From assembly GCF_013112485.1 (NCBI RefSeq), contig NZ_JABFHG010000003.1:1-64000 (forward strand): 64,000 nucleotides of DNA, in the 5' to 3' direction. This document shows positions 46,363 through 58,012 of the stretch, piece after piece (within the stretch, counting starts at the first letter, position 1; every line of letters begins with the position of its first letter). Under the pieces are notes generated by a model. That model was not told where the DNA came from, ran no database searches, and was given only the letters and a program-made list of their open reading frames with translations. The position numbers and the translations under genes were made by a program. The DNA comes from Roseicella sp. DB1501. Its GTDB lineage: Bacteria; Pseudomonadota; Alphaproteobacteria; Acetobacterales; Acetobacteraceae.

Positions 46363-46378
46363 TGTAGCCTATGGAACA
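46363..46378. promoter_or_regulatory. Putative MntR-box, weaker copy
   Basis: TGTAGC-CTAT-GGAACA has the same 6-4-6 layout as the perfect box at 46448-46463, with one complete half-site and four of six matches in the other. It lies 16 bases before the receptor start codon, where a bound repressor would block transcription. Confidence 0.5.
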
Positions 46379-46447
46379 CTATAGAGCGGTGCCTGCATGG
46401 CAAGGTCGGTGATCGTCACACCCGATCTCCATGGTTGGATTGGATAG

Positions 46448-46463
46448 TGTAGCTTTGGCTACA
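46448..46463. promoter_or_regulatory. Putative MntR-box, perfect palindrome
   Basis: TGTAGC-TTTG-GCTACA is a perfect 6-4-6 inverted repeat, 38 bases before the GTG of the MntR-like gene. It probably serves for autoregulation and for joint control of the divergent receptor. Confidence 0.6.
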
Positions 46464-46500
46464 AATTGACCCAGGCCGGTAGAAATGCTGATCTCAGACG

Positions 46501-46989
46501 GTGAGTTCGCCCCCAGACGCCAGGACAGTCGGCCCGCCGGCCGAGGCCATGCGGCACGCTTCCGCCCGGTCGGCCCGGGCCAGCGCGTTGGCCGAGGATT
46601 ATGTCGAGATCATCGCCGATCTGCTGAACACGGAGGGCGAGGCGCGGGCGACCGACATCGCCCGCCGCCTCGGCGTGACGCATGCCACCGCCATTAAGAC
46701 GATCGGCCGGCTGAAGCGCGACGGGCTCGCCAATGGCAAGCCCTATCGCGGCGTCTTCCTCACCGAGGCCGGCCATGCCCTGGCTCGCCGGGTGCGGGCG
46801 CGGCACCAGACAGTGGTCGATGTCCTGCAGGCGCTCGGCGTGCCGCCGGAGGTGGCCGAGCTCGATGCCGAGGGGATCGAGCATCATGTGAGCGGCCCGA
46901 CCCTGGCGGCCTTCGAGCGCTTCCTTGCCGGGTCGTCGGCGACAGGTGCGGCGCGCATTCCGGCCGCCATGCCGCCCGCGGAAGAGTGA
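46501..46989 (+). CDS. mntR: DtxR/MntR-family metal-dependent regulator
   Basis: A 162-residue manganese-sensing-type regulator. The winged helix is LAEDYVEIIADLLNTEGEARATDIARRLGVTHATAIKTIGRLKRDGL. The dimerisation and metal domain follows with RARHQTVVDVLQALGVPPEVAELDAEGIEHHVS, which has the E-x2-H-H pattern used for metal binding in MntR. No C-terminal SH3 domain is present, as in MntR rather than DtxR. The start is GTG 46501; ATG 46549 would still include the whole DNA-binding domain. It is divergent from the TonB-dependent receptor. Confidence 0.88.
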   Translation: MSSPPDARTVGPPAEAMRHASARSARASALAEDYVEIIADLLNTEGEARATDIARRLGVTHATAIKTIGRLKRDGLANGKPYRGVFLTEAGHALARRVRARHQTVVDVLQALGVPPEVAELDAEGIEHHVSGPTLAAFERFLAGSSATGAARIPAAMPPAEE

Positions 46990-47065
46990 CCTGACCCTGT
47001 ATCAAACCGCCACCCAAGTAACGCCGTTGTAGCGCTGGGCCTGACCACAGCAAGGGAAGGGCAGA

Positions 47066-47389
47066 ATGCTTCGATCGGTTCTCTTTGGTACGGTTGCTCT
47101 CGGCCTGGCGCTCGGTACGGCCCAGGCGCAGGTTTCAGGGACAAATCTCGGCACGCCGCAGACCCAGCCGCAGCCCGGTGGCGGCGTGGTCAGCGGGCCG
47201 GGCGCACCCAGCTCGGCCACCAACAGCGCCGCCGGCAGCAGCATGGTCGCGCCGCGCGGTGCGCCGCCGGCCGGCGGCGGCAGCGCGATACCGGGCGGAG
47301 CCACCGGCACCGGCACGACCACGCTGACCCCGAACGGCGCCATCCAGCCCGGCAAGTCGCCGACGGCGGGCAGCAACAGCGGCGGCTGA
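47066..47389 (+). CDS. Secreted low-complexity Gly/Pro/Ser-rich protein
   Basis: A 107-residue product of unknown function. The first 22 residues are a clear signal peptide (MLRSVLFGTVALGLALGTAQA). The rest is low-complexity, rich in Gly, Ser, Pro and Thr, with few charges and no Cys (for example TQPQPGGGVVSGPGAP). It is likely disordered and periplasmic or secreted. A GGGAAGGGCAG ribosome site precedes ATG 47066. Similar short secreted Gly/Pro-rich proteins are common in this family of bacteria, so it may be taxon-restricted. Confidence 0.75.
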   Translation: MLRSVLFGTVALGLALGTAQAQVSGTNLGTPQTQPQPGGGVVSGPGAPSSATNSAAGSSMVAPRGAPPAGGGSAIPGGATGTGTTTLTPNGAIQPGKSPTAGSNSGG

Positions 47390-47502
47390 GGGAGCGTCCT
47401 CGAGCCTGCAGCCGCGGCGGCTGCCGGTGCGGGCGATCATCAGCCTATCCTCGCCCGGTCCGGCAGCTTCGCCGGGTCGGGCGATATGCGTATCGCGGGA
47501 TC

Positions 47503-48009
47503 TCAGCGCGCCTTGCTGGGATCGTCCTTCGGGTTGACGTAGAGCAGGCTGAAGGGCCCGGTGCCGGTCACCTGCAGGACAGCCTCGCCGGTCGTCGTCC
47601 AGACGGCATGCGGCATCATGGCCGGAAGGAAGACGAAGCCGCCCGGCGCCAGGCGTTCGCCGCGCTTCCAGTCCAGCGTCTCGCCCATGCCGTGATGCAC
47701 CTCGCCCACGAGGATGGTCAGATTCTCCGCCGTCGCATGGCGATGCGGTCCGACCACAGTATCGGGCAGGAATTTGACGCGCAGCACGAAGGGGGCGGGC
47801 TTTGCCGGATCGCCGACCAGCACGGCGATCTGCGTGCCCTTCGGTAGATCGGCAGGGCCAGGCTGCCAGGCGATGGCGGTCCCGGCCGGTATCAGGACCA
47901 TGGATCCGTGCTCCTCGGCGAGGCCATTCGCCCCGAGGACCGTGGCGCCGAGAACGGCCAGGCCCCGTGCTTCGCATGCTGCACGTCCCCCCTCCTGCTC
48001 GTTCGGCAT
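47503..48009 (-). CDS. Cupin-domain protein
   Basis: A 168-residue protein with one cupin barrel. Metal-binding motif 1 is PHRHATAENLTILVGEVHHG (His-x-His and Glu) and motif 2 contains PHAVWTTTGEA. Cupins of this size include sugar-binding, quercetinase-like and ChrR-type proteins; the exact role is not evident. The start at ATG 48009 is the best available, but no clear ribosome site is seen and the first 25 residues (PNEQEGGRAACEARGLAVLGA) look unusual, so the true start may differ. It is convergent with the secreted low-complexity gene. Confidence 0.78.
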   Translation of the reverse strand: MPNEQEGGRAACEARGLAVLGATVLGANGLAEEHGSMVLIPAGTAIAWQPGPADLPKGTQIAVLVGDPAKPAPFVLRVKFLPDTVVGPHRHATAENLTILVGEVHHGMGETLDWKRGERLAPGGFVFLPAMMPHAVWTTTGEAVLQVTGTGPFSLLYVNPKDDPSKAR

Positions 48010-48155
48010 GCCCTGGCCCGAAGCGCAGCGGCGCCGGGGCCACGGACTATGACTTGCGGCACAGCGCGGCCGGCCGCGGGGAGAGCAGACATTACGGCCG
48101 ATCCAGCGGATGGCCCGATAATGCGCATCGCCCCACCGACAGGCAGGCCCGGCCC

Positions 48156-48635
48156 ATGACGCGGCCGTCCCACATCCCCGGCGGCTGGCGGGACGTCGCA
48201 TGCCGGCTGCGCGAGCAGGACCCCGCGGCCTGGGCGCGATGCGACGACTACGTGCGGCGCACATGGTCCATCGCGCCGGTGGACCGCATCAGCTTCGACG
48301 ACCTGCCCTGGGCCGGGCATCCCTTGCTGTGGGAGCGCCTGCAGCGCGCGGCAGCCACGCAGCCCGGCGGCGATGGTGGCGAGATCGCCATCGCCTTCCT
48401 CGAGGAATGCCGAGACCTGCCGGTCTCGATGGCCAGGGTCACCTTCGCCAATCGCCGGCTCGCCGTCGTCATACCCTACACGCTGTGGTGGCAGCCGAAT
48501 CCGGATGCGCCGCAATACGAGATCTTTGGTCTCGGACCCGAGGGGAAGCGCGGCGACGCGGCCCGGATGCAGTGCCTCCTCGATCGCATCGCGGCGCATC
48601 CCTATCCTGTCCCACCAGGGCCTGGCCCGGCCTGA
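48156..48635 (+). CDS. Uncharacterised 159-aa protein
   Basis: I do not recognise this family. The product is soluble, without signal peptide or membrane helix. It has several Trp and charged helices (GGWRDVACRLREQDPAAWARCDDYVRRTW) and a later strand-rich part (MARVTFANRRLAVVIPYTLWWQPN). A tail near the end is FGLGPEGKRGDAARM. Codon use is normal for the region, with high GC at third positions, which supports a real gene. It is divergent from the cupin gene and convergent with the permease gene at 48654. Confidence 0.65.
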   Translation: MTRPSHIPGGWRDVACRLREQDPAAWARCDDYVRRTWSIAPVDRISFDDLPWAGHPLLWERLQRAAATQPGGDGGEIAIAFLEECRDLPVSMARVTFANRRLAVVIPYTLWWQPNPDAPQYEIFGLGPEGKRGDAARMQCLLDRIAAHPYPVPPGPGPA

Positions 48636-48653
48636 CGGCGCGGCCGGCCGCTG

Positions 48654-49919
48654 TCAGCCCAGCGTCGCGCCGGCGATCGCCAGCAGCAGGGCCGGCGGCA
48701 TCACCACCAGGCCGAGCCGGAGGAAGGTCCAGGCCCCGACGGCCTGCCCGTCGCGCCGCAGCGCGACCAGCCAGAGCAACGTCGCCAGCGAGCCGGTCAC
48801 CGACAGGTTGGGACCGAGATCGACGCCGATCAGCAGCGCCGCGCGCACCGGCTCCGGCACCGCGGCAAGCTCCACCACGCGCCCGGCCACCAGGCCCGCC
48901 GGCAAGTTGTTCACCAGGTTGCTGCCGAGCGCGAGCAGGCCGCCCGCGATCCAGGGCGCAAGATCGGGCTGGGTGCGCACCAGGTTGCGCAGCAGGGCGG
49001 CCAGGGCATCGGTGACGCCGGTCTTCTCCAGCGCCTCGACCACCACGAAGAGGCCGGCGACGAGCGGCAGCACGCCCCAGGCGATGCCGGCGACCACCGC
49101 CCGCAAGCCGCGGCGCGCCCGCAGCAGCACCGGCAGCGTGGTGGCGAGGCCGGCCAGGAAGGTCGGCAGCCCCAGCCGCAGGTCGAGCGCCGAGGCGGCG
49201 AGCAGCACCGCCGCCGTCGCCGCGATGCCGGTGGCGGCGAGGCGGCCGCCGCCGGACAGATGCGGGAGGGCGATGTCGGAAGCGACGCTCTCGCGCAGCC
49301 GGTGCCGCTGCGTCCAGCGCAGCGCCAGATAGGTGGCGCCGATGGCGAGTGCCGAGGGCAGCGCGTAGCGCGGCAGCCATTCCAGCAGGGAGGGCATGCG
49401 GCTGCCGTAGAGCACGAGATTGGCCGGGTTCGAGATCGGCAGGACGAAGCTCGCGGCATTGGCGACGAAGGCGCAGGCGAAGAGATAGGGCAGCTTGTCC
49501 TGCACCCGCGCGGCCCGGGCCGCGGCCGCGACGGCAGGCGTCAGCACAACGGCCGTCGCGTCGTTCGAGAGGAAGACCGTCACCAGCACGCCGACGCCGT
49601 AGACCAGCGTGAAGAGCCGCGTGGCGGAATCGCGCGCCAGGCGCACGGCCCGCGCCGCCAGCCAGTCGAACAGCCCTTCCAGCCGCGCCAGCTCGGCCAG
49701 CAGCATCATGCCGAGGAGGAAGAGGTAGACATCCGTGCCGCGGGCGATCCCCTCCCAGGCCGCCAGCGGCGGGAGCAGGCCGAGCGCGACCAGCAACGCG
49801 GCGCCGGTCGTGGCCCAGATCCATTCCGGCCAGGCGAAGGGACGTAGGATCACGCCCGCCGTCGCCAGGCCGATGATGCTCCAGGCCGGCCAGGATTGCG
49901 CGGCCAGCGTGCCGCCCAT
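48654..49919 (-). CDS. ArsB/NhaD-family (SLC13-like) permease
   Basis: A 421-residue membrane transporter with about eleven helices in an inverted two-fold arrangement. Each half has a hairpin motif: LVTVFLSNDATAVVLTPAV in the first and LALGSNLVNNLPAGLV in the second, plus SNPANLVLYG. These are marks of the ion-transporter superfamily that includes arsenite pumps (ArsB) and Na+/H+ antiporters (NhaD). Anion or arsenite export is possible, but no ars genes are near. ATG 49919 overlaps the upstream MFS gene by one base (TGATG), suggesting a shared transcript. Confidence 0.83.
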   Translation of the reverse strand: MGGTLAAQSWPAWSIIGLATAGVILRPFAWPEWIWATTGAALLVALGLLPPLAAWEGIARGTDVYLFLLGMMLLAELARLEGLFDWLAARAVRLARDSATRLFTLVYGVGVLVTVFLSNDATAVVLTPAVAAAARAARVQDKLPYLFACAFVANAASFVLPISNPANLVLYGSRMPSLLEWLPRYALPSALAIGATYLALRWTQRHRLRESVASDIALPHLSGGGRLAATGIAATAAVLLAASALDLRLGLPTFLAGLATTLPVLLRARRGLRAVVAGIAWGVLPLVAGLFVVVEALEKTGVTDALAALLRNLVRTQPDLAPWIAGGLLALGSNLVNNLPAGLVAGRVVELAAVPEPVRAALLIGVDLGPNLSVTGSLATLLWLVALRRDGQAVGAWTFLRLGLVVMPPALLLAIAGATLG

Positions 49920-51142
49920 CAGGCTGCGACCGTCTCCGCGCCGCGCCGTGCCGGAACGCGGCTTTCCGGCATGGCCCACCAGAAGAGCAGGCCGGCGATG
50001 GCGGCGATCGCGGCGAGGGTGAGGAAGGCGGCGTCGTAGCCCGCCTCCACCACGACCAGCCCGGCCGCGGCGTTGCTGAGCGAGGCGCCGATGCCCTGGG
50101 CGGTCGCCACCGCGCCGAGGCTGACGTTGAAATGCCCGGTGCCGCGCGTCAGATCGGCGATGATGATGGGGAAGAGCGCGCCGAAGAGCCCGGCCCCGAC
50201 CCCGTCCATCGCCTGCACGGCGAGCAGCCAGTACGGGTCGTCGGAGAGGGTATAGAGGGCGCCGCGCGCCGCCAGCACGACGAAGCCGGCGAGGAAGAGC
50301 GGCTTGCGGCCCCAGGCATCGGCGCGCGCGCCGACCAGCCAGGCCATCGGGACCATGACGATCTGCGCCGCCACGATGCAGGCCGACATCAGCGCGGTGC
50401 CGCGGTTGAGATCCTGCTGCGCCAGCTTCTGCCCGACCAGCGGCAGCATCGCCGCATTGGCGAAGTGGAACAGCGCCACGCAGAGCGCGAAGACCAGCGG
50501 CGGCCGGCAGGTCAGCAGCACGCGCCAGCCCGAGGGCTGCTCCGCCCCGCCGCCCGTGGCCCCGTGGTCGAGCCCGCGGGCAAGGTCGTGGTCGATGGCA
50601 TGGCCCGGGATGGCGAAGACCGCGGCGAGGCTCGCCAACGCCATGGCGCCGAGCAGCCGGAACACCGCGATCGGCCCCCACCAGAGCGAGAGCGCGCCGG
50701 CCGCGAGGGCGGCGAAGGCGTTGCCGGCATGGTTCCAGGCCTCGTTGCGGCCGGTTCGGCGGGTGAAGGCGGCATGGCCGACGAGGCCGAGGGTGACGGC
50801 GGCGATCACCGGCGGGAACACCGCGGAGGCAGCACCGCTCGCCAGCTGGGCCAGGGCGACCGGCCAGAAGCTCGGCCAGAGCGGGATCACCAGGCAGACC
50901 AGCGTGACGGTGACGGCCGCCGCGGCGATCAGCCCGCGCTTGGCGCGACTGTGGTCCACCAGCGCCCCGGCCGGCGTCTGGGCGACGAGCCCGGCGATGC
51001 CGGCGAGCGACAGCACCAGCCCCGTCGCGGCCTGGTCCCAGTGATGCACCGCCAGCAGGTAGACGGCGAGATAGGGGCCGAGCCCGTCCCGCACATCGGC
51101 CAGGAAGAAGTTCAGCGCATCGAGGCTGCGGGCGGTGCGCAT
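49919..51142 (-). CDS. MFS transporter
   Basis: A 407-residue major facilitator with twelve helices. Recognisable features are LVDHSRAKRGL after helix 2, a variant of the GxLaDrxGrr loop, and LVGARADAWGRKPLFLAGF in the second half. A Pro/Gly-rich loop (HDLARGLDHGATGGGAEQPSG) divides the halves. The substrate is unknown. ATG 51142 (MRTARSLDALNFF) is chosen since the protein becomes hydrophobic right after it; the open frame to 51355 lacks a good ribosome site. It is coupled to the permease at 48654 and divergent from the FAD oxidoreductase. Confidence 0.85.
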   Translation of the reverse strand: MRTARSLDALNFFLADVRDGLGPYLAVYLLAVHHWDQAATGLVLSLAGIAGLVAQTPAGALVDHSRAKRGLIAAAAVTVTLVCLVIPLWPSFWPVALAQLASGAASAVFPPVIAAVTLGLVGHAAFTRRTGRNEAWNHAGNAFAALAAGALSLWWGPIAVFRLLGAMALASLAAVFAIPGHAIDHDLARGLDHGATGGGAEQPSGWRVLLTCRPPLVFALCVALFHFANAAMLPLVGQKLAQQDLNRGTALMSACIVAAQIVMVPMAWLVGARADAWGRKPLFLAGFVVLAARGALYTLSDDPYWLLAVQAMDGVGAGLFGALFPIIIADLTRGTGHFNVSLGAVATAQGIGASLSNAAAGLVVVEAGYDAAFLTLAAIAAIAGLLFWWAMPESRVPARRGAETVAA

Positions 51143-51326
51143 GCGGAGGGATTCCGGATCGGCGGGAGGGCGCAAGGCCGCGCGCGGCCATGGCATGCGC
51201 AAGCGGCCATCGCCGCTGCCGGTTGCCATGAAGCTTGCGCAACCTTCCCTGATGGTCGCCGGGTTGGAGCACCCGGCGGGAGGGCGTAGCGTCCGCCACC
51301 GGATCGGGCGGCTGCGGGGGCATGGC

Positions 51327-52469
51327 ATGCGAGTGGCAATCATCGGCGCGGGCATCCTCGGGGCGAGCGCCGCCTATCATCTGGCGCTCGCAGGGGCCGA
51401 GGTTGTGGTGGCGGATGCGGCGCATCCCGGCCGCGCCACCGCTGCCGGGGCGGGTATCGTCTCCCCCTGGTCCTCCGGCCGGACCGATGCCGGCTGGCGC
51501 CGCATCGCCGAGGCGGGCGCCCGTTACTACCCAAGGCTGATCGACCGCCTCGCCGCGGATGGCGAGACCGAGACCGGCTATCGCCGCGTCGGCGCCCTTT
51601 CCGTCGCCGCCGAGGATGCCGAGCTCGACGCGCTGGAAGCGGCGATCCGGCCGCGACAGCAGGCGGCGCCGGAGGCGGGCGAGCTCACCCGCCTCTCGCC
51701 CGCCGAGGCGCGCGCCCTGTTCCCACCGCTGCACCCGGCGCTCGGCGGCGTCTTCCTCTCCGGCGGGGCGCGGGTGGATGGCCGGCTGCTCACCGCCGCG
51801 CTGCGCCGTGCCGCCGAGCGGCATGGCGTGCACTTCGTCGCGGGCGAGGCGGGGCTGCTGACCGGCGCGGACCGGGTGACCGGCATCCGCCTGGCCGGGG
51901 AGAGCATCGCGGCCGATTGCGTCATCGCCGCCGCCGGGGCCTGGGCGCCCGAGTTGCTGCGGCCGCTCGGCCTCGCCCTGCCGGTCGCGCCGCAGCGCGG
52001 ACAGATCACGCATCTGCGGCTCGAGGGCACGGCGACGGAGGCCTGGCCGGTGGTGCTGCCGCAGAGCAGCCACTACCTGCTGGCCTTCGGCGACTCGCGC
52101 ATCGTGGTTGGGGCGACGCGCGAGACCGGCTCGGGCTTCGACCACCGCGTCACCGCCGCCGGCCAGACCGAGGTGCTGAACGAGGCGCTGGCCGTTGCGC
52201 CCGGGCTCGGCCGCGCCACCCTGCTGGAGACGCGCATCGGCTTCCGCCCGGCCGGGCCGGATCTGCAGCCCCTGCTCGGCCGCGCCGGAACGGAGGGGCT
52301 GATCATCGGCAACGGCCTCGGCCCCTCGGGCCTGACGATCGGCCCCTTCGCCGGGCAGGTCCTGGCGCAGCTCGCCCTCGGCGAGGCGCCGGCCATCGAC
52401 CTCGCCGACTATGCGCCGCTGCGGCCCGTCCCGGATGCGCCGAGCGGGGAGATGGACCGCATCCGCTGA
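51327..52469 (+). CDS. FAD-dependent oxidoreductase (DAO/DadA family)
   Basis: A 380-residue D-amino-acid-oxidase-type flavoprotein. It starts right at the FAD motif VAIIGAGILGASAAYHLALAG, followed by AGAGIVSPWSSGR, VDGRLLTAALRRAAERHG, VIAAGAWAPELLRPLGLALPVAPQRGQI and the C-terminal IIGNGLGPSGLTIGPFAG. Members oxidise amino acids, sarcosine or related amines. The gene is followed after 29 bases by an enolase-superfamily gene, so the two may work on a hydroxy- or amino-acid in one pathway. The electron acceptor (oxygen or quinone) is not evident. Confidence 0.88.
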   Translation: MRVAIIGAGILGASAAYHLALAGAEVVVADAAHPGRATAAGAGIVSPWSSGRTDAGWRRIAEAGARYYPRLIDRLAADGETETGYRRVGALSVAAEDAELDALEAAIRPRQQAAPEAGELTRLSPAEARALFPPLHPALGGVFLSGGARVDGRLLTAALRRAAERHGVHFVAGEAGLLTGADRVTGIRLAGESIAADCVIAAAGAWAPELLRPLGLALPVAPQRGQITHLRLEGTATEAWPVVLPQSSHYLLAFGDSRIVVGATRETGSGFDHRVTAAGQTEVLNEALAVAPGLGRATLLETRIGFRPAGPDLQPLLGRAGTEGLIIGNGLGPSGLTIGPFAGQVLAQLALGEAPAIDLADYAPLRPVPDAPSGEMDRIR

Positions 52470-52498
52470 CCGCCGGGATCCGACAGGGGGAAAACGCC

Positions 52499-53644
52499 AT
52501 GACCGAGCACATCGTCCGCGCCGAGGCCTTCGTCTGCCGCGCGCCCATCGCGGTTCCGGTCGTCAACGCCTTCGGTGCGATGGCCGAGCGCGTCGCCGTC
52601 TTCCTGCGGCTGACGGATGCGGCGGGCGTCAGCGGCTGGGGCGAGATCTGGTCGAATTTCCCGACCCTCGGCGCCGAGCACCGGGCGCGGCTCTTCGATG
52701 CCTTCATCGCGCCGCGGCTGCTCGGCCGCGCCATCGCCGATCCCGCCGGTTTCTGGGCCGAGACGGATCGCGCGCTGCATCTCTGGGGGCTGCAGGCGGG
52801 CGAGCCGGGGGCCTTCGCCGCCGCCCTGGCCGGGGCTGACCTGGCGCTGCACGACCTCTGCGCCCGCCGCGCCCGGCTGCCGCTCTGGCGCTGGTTCGGC
52901 GGCGCCGATGACGCCCCGGTGCCGGTCTATGCCAGCGGCCTCAACCCCGATGCGCAGGCCCTGGCGCAGGTGGAGCAGGCCCGGGCCGCCGGGCACCGCG
53001 CCTTCAAGATCAAGATCGGCTTCGGCGAGACGCGCGACCTCGCCACCCTGCGCCCGGTCTTCGCCGGGCTGCGGGCCGGCGAGCGGGTGATGGTGGACAT
53101 CAACCAGGGCTGGGCGCTGCGCACCGCCGCGCAGATGGTGCAGCGGCTGGCGGAGTTCCCGCTCGACTGGATCGAGGAGCCGCTGGCCGCCGACCGGCCG
53201 GCCTGGGAATGGGCGCAGGTCGCCGGCGCCAGCGCGGCGCCGCTGGCGGCCGGCGAGAATCTGCGCGGTACGCTGGAATTCCATCAGGCCCTGGCGCAGT
53301 GCCATCTCGGCGTGGTGCAGCCGGATTGCTGCAAGTGGGGTGGCGCCTCGGCCACCCTGCCGGTGGCGCGCGCGATCACCGCTTCCGGCCGGCGCTATTG
53401 CCCGCATTTCCTCGGCGGCGGCGTCGGCCAGCTCGCCTCGCTGCATCTGCTGGCGGCGGTGCGCGGCGAGGGGCTGCTGGAGATGGACGCCAACCCCAAC
53501 CCGCTGCGAAGCCTGGTGATCGACCCCGTCCTACGGGTGGCCGAGGGTCAGGTCGCCCTGCCGGAGGGACCGGGCCTCGGCACCGAGCCGGATCTCGCGG
53601 CGCTCGAACGCTTCCTCGTCCTGCGCACCTGCCGCGACGCTTGA
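52499..53644 (+). CDS. Mandelate racemase/muconate-lactonizing-type enzyme (enolase superfamily)
   Basis: A 381-residue member of the enolase superfamily. The catalytic Lys motif is FKIKIGFGE (K-x-K); metal ligands are D in VMVDINQGW, E in WIEEPLAADR and E in AAGENLRG; the later VVQPDCCKWGG holds the second catalytic Asp/Lys region, with PHFLGGG near the end. It should remove a proton alpha to a carboxylate, to racemise or dehydrate a sugar acid or similar. The start is ATG 52499 with a GACAGGGGG site upstream. It is in one operon with the FAD oxidoreductase. Confidence 0.88.
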   Translation: MTEHIVRAEAFVCRAPIAVPVVNAFGAMAERVAVFLRLTDAAGVSGWGEIWSNFPTLGAEHRARLFDAFIAPRLLGRAIADPAGFWAETDRALHLWGLQAGEPGAFAAALAGADLALHDLCARRARLPLWRWFGGADDAPVPVYASGLNPDAQALAQVEQARAAGHRAFKIKIGFGETRDLATLRPVFAGLRAGERVMVDINQGWALRTAAQMVQRLAEFPLDWIEEPLAADRPAWEWAQVAGASAAPLAAGENLRGTLEFHQALAQCHLGVVQPDCCKWGGASATLPVARAITASGRRYCPHFLGGGVGQLASLHLLAAVRGEGLLEMDANPNPLRSLVIDPVLRVAEGQVALPEGPGLGTEPDLAALERFLVLRTCRDA

Positions 53645-53652
53645 TACCGAAT

Positions 53653-53747
53653 GCACGAAGGTTTCACCTTCGTGCCCCTCCGTCGCCGGGCGCAAACCTC
53701 TGGTTTGCTTGGCTTCGCCGCACACGCGGCGGCGCCCATTCGGGCGC
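53653..53747. repeat. Hairpin-rich intergenic repeat, copy 2
   Basis: Directly after the enolase-superfamily gene and before the convergent Fur-like gene. Hairpins are GCACGAAGGT/ACCTTCGTGC (53653-53675, perfect 10-bp stem), GCAAACC/GGTTTGC (53692-53708), CGCCGC/GCGGCG (53716-53731) and GCGCCC/GGGCGC (53732-53747). The second hairpin and the following CTTGGCTTCGCCGC match the repeat at 28271 with compensatory stem changes. Confidence 0.6.
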
Positions 53748-53781
53748 TCGGCATGAGGCTGCCAGCCGCGGGGGCGCGTGG

Positions 53782-54216
53782 TCAGGGCGACGGGGCCGGG
53801 AGCCGGGCGCCGCGGAAGCGGATGAGGATCTCGACCTCGCCCGGCCGCTCGGCGAGCGCCTGGCGCAGGATGGCGAGCAGGGTCTCGGGCGAGACGTCGA
53901 GATCGATGGTCTGCGCCGTCGCCTCATAGACCAGGTGCGAATGCGGCTCCGGCACGGTGTCGAAGACCGGCTCGGCGGCGGTGCTGGGCAGCCGGCCGAG
54001 CAGCCCGCAGGCGACGAGCGTCTCAAGCTGGCGGAGAAGGTCGCGGGGGGAGGCGGCGAGGCCGGTCCCGGCCACGAGGCGGGTCACCTCGGCAAGGCTG
54101 AGATGCGTATCCGGCGCGGCGCGCAACCGGGCGAGCAGCCGTGCCAGCGGCCCCTGGCCCGGCAGGCCGGCACGACGCATCTCCTCCCGAAACGCGGCGT
54201 CCCTCGCTTGTGGCAT
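53782..54216 (-). CDS. Fur-like protein lacking zinc-binding Cys
   Basis: A 144-residue protein with the Fur-family layout: a winged helix (HLSLAEVTRLVAGTGLAASPRDLLRQLETLVACGLLGRL), then a small dimerisation domain beginning EPHSHLVYEATAQTIDLDVSPETL. In ordinary Fur proteins this last segment is HHDHxxCxxCG; here the Cys pair and most metal-binding His are gone, so it may not sense metal in the usual way. It lies downstream of katG on the same strand, as peroxide-sensing Fur proteins often do. Strong hairpins at 54238-54312 separate it from katG, so it may have its own promoter. Confidence 0.65.
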   Translation of the reverse strand: MPQARDAAFREEMRRAGLPGQGPLARLLARLRAAPDTHLSLAEVTRLVAGTGLAASPRDLLRQLETLVACGLLGRLPSTAAEPVFDTVPEPHSHLVYEATAQTIDLDVSPETLLAILRQALAERPGEVEILIRFRGARLPAPSP

Positions 54217-54237
54217 GCGAGATTTCCCGCCCTGTGC

Positions 54238-54312
54238 GCCGGACCCCGCCGGCCTTCAGAAAGGCCCGGGTCCGGCGGCTGTCATACGGGCGCGGCCGCA
54301 CGGACCGCGCCC
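54238..54312. terminator. Two strong hairpins after katG
   Basis: GCCGGACCC (54238-54246) pairs with GGGTCCGGC (54268-54276), and GGGCGCGG (54288-54295) with CCGCGCCC (54305-54312). They follow the katG stop codon and probably end its transcript. Confidence 0.55.
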
Positions 54313-54328
54313 GCTGCTTCCACCGCCC

Positions 54329-57811
<3,483 letters not shown>

Positions 57812-57817
57812 TCAAGC

Positions 57818-58012
57818 ATGGCATCCGGTGGGAAGAGCACAAGCGCCGCAGGCAAGACGGGCGCGCAGAATCCGGATCACGGCCCGCTGCCGGAACCTGG
57901 CCCAGCGCCGGTGGGACCTGCCGTCCATGGACCGAAGCAGAAGCCGGCCTCGACGCCGCAGGATCCCGGCCCCGCCCCGCCCGGGCCCGCAGTGGAGAAT
58001 GACGACGATTGA
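57818..58012 (+). CDS. Small Pro/Gly-rich protein
   Basis: A 64-residue product with no recognised family. It is hydrophilic, Pro- and Gly-rich, and ends in an acidic tail (AVENDDD), so it is likely disordered. There is no signal peptide or membrane helix. Evidence for a real gene is a strong ribosome site (AGAAGGAG, 7 bases before ATG 57818) and codon use like its neighbours. Two hairpins follow the stop codon (58023-58056 and 58068-58087). Confidence 0.6.
   Translation: MASGGKSTSAAGKTGAQNPDHGPLPEPGPAPVGPAVHGPKQKPASTPQDPGPAPPGPAVENDDD

Noticed and set aside
48654-52145. A 1163-residue minus-strand frame covering the permease, the MFS gene region and more
   Set aside because: Only the last 421 residues are a membrane transporter; the rest is out of frame with the MFS gene and has no family features.
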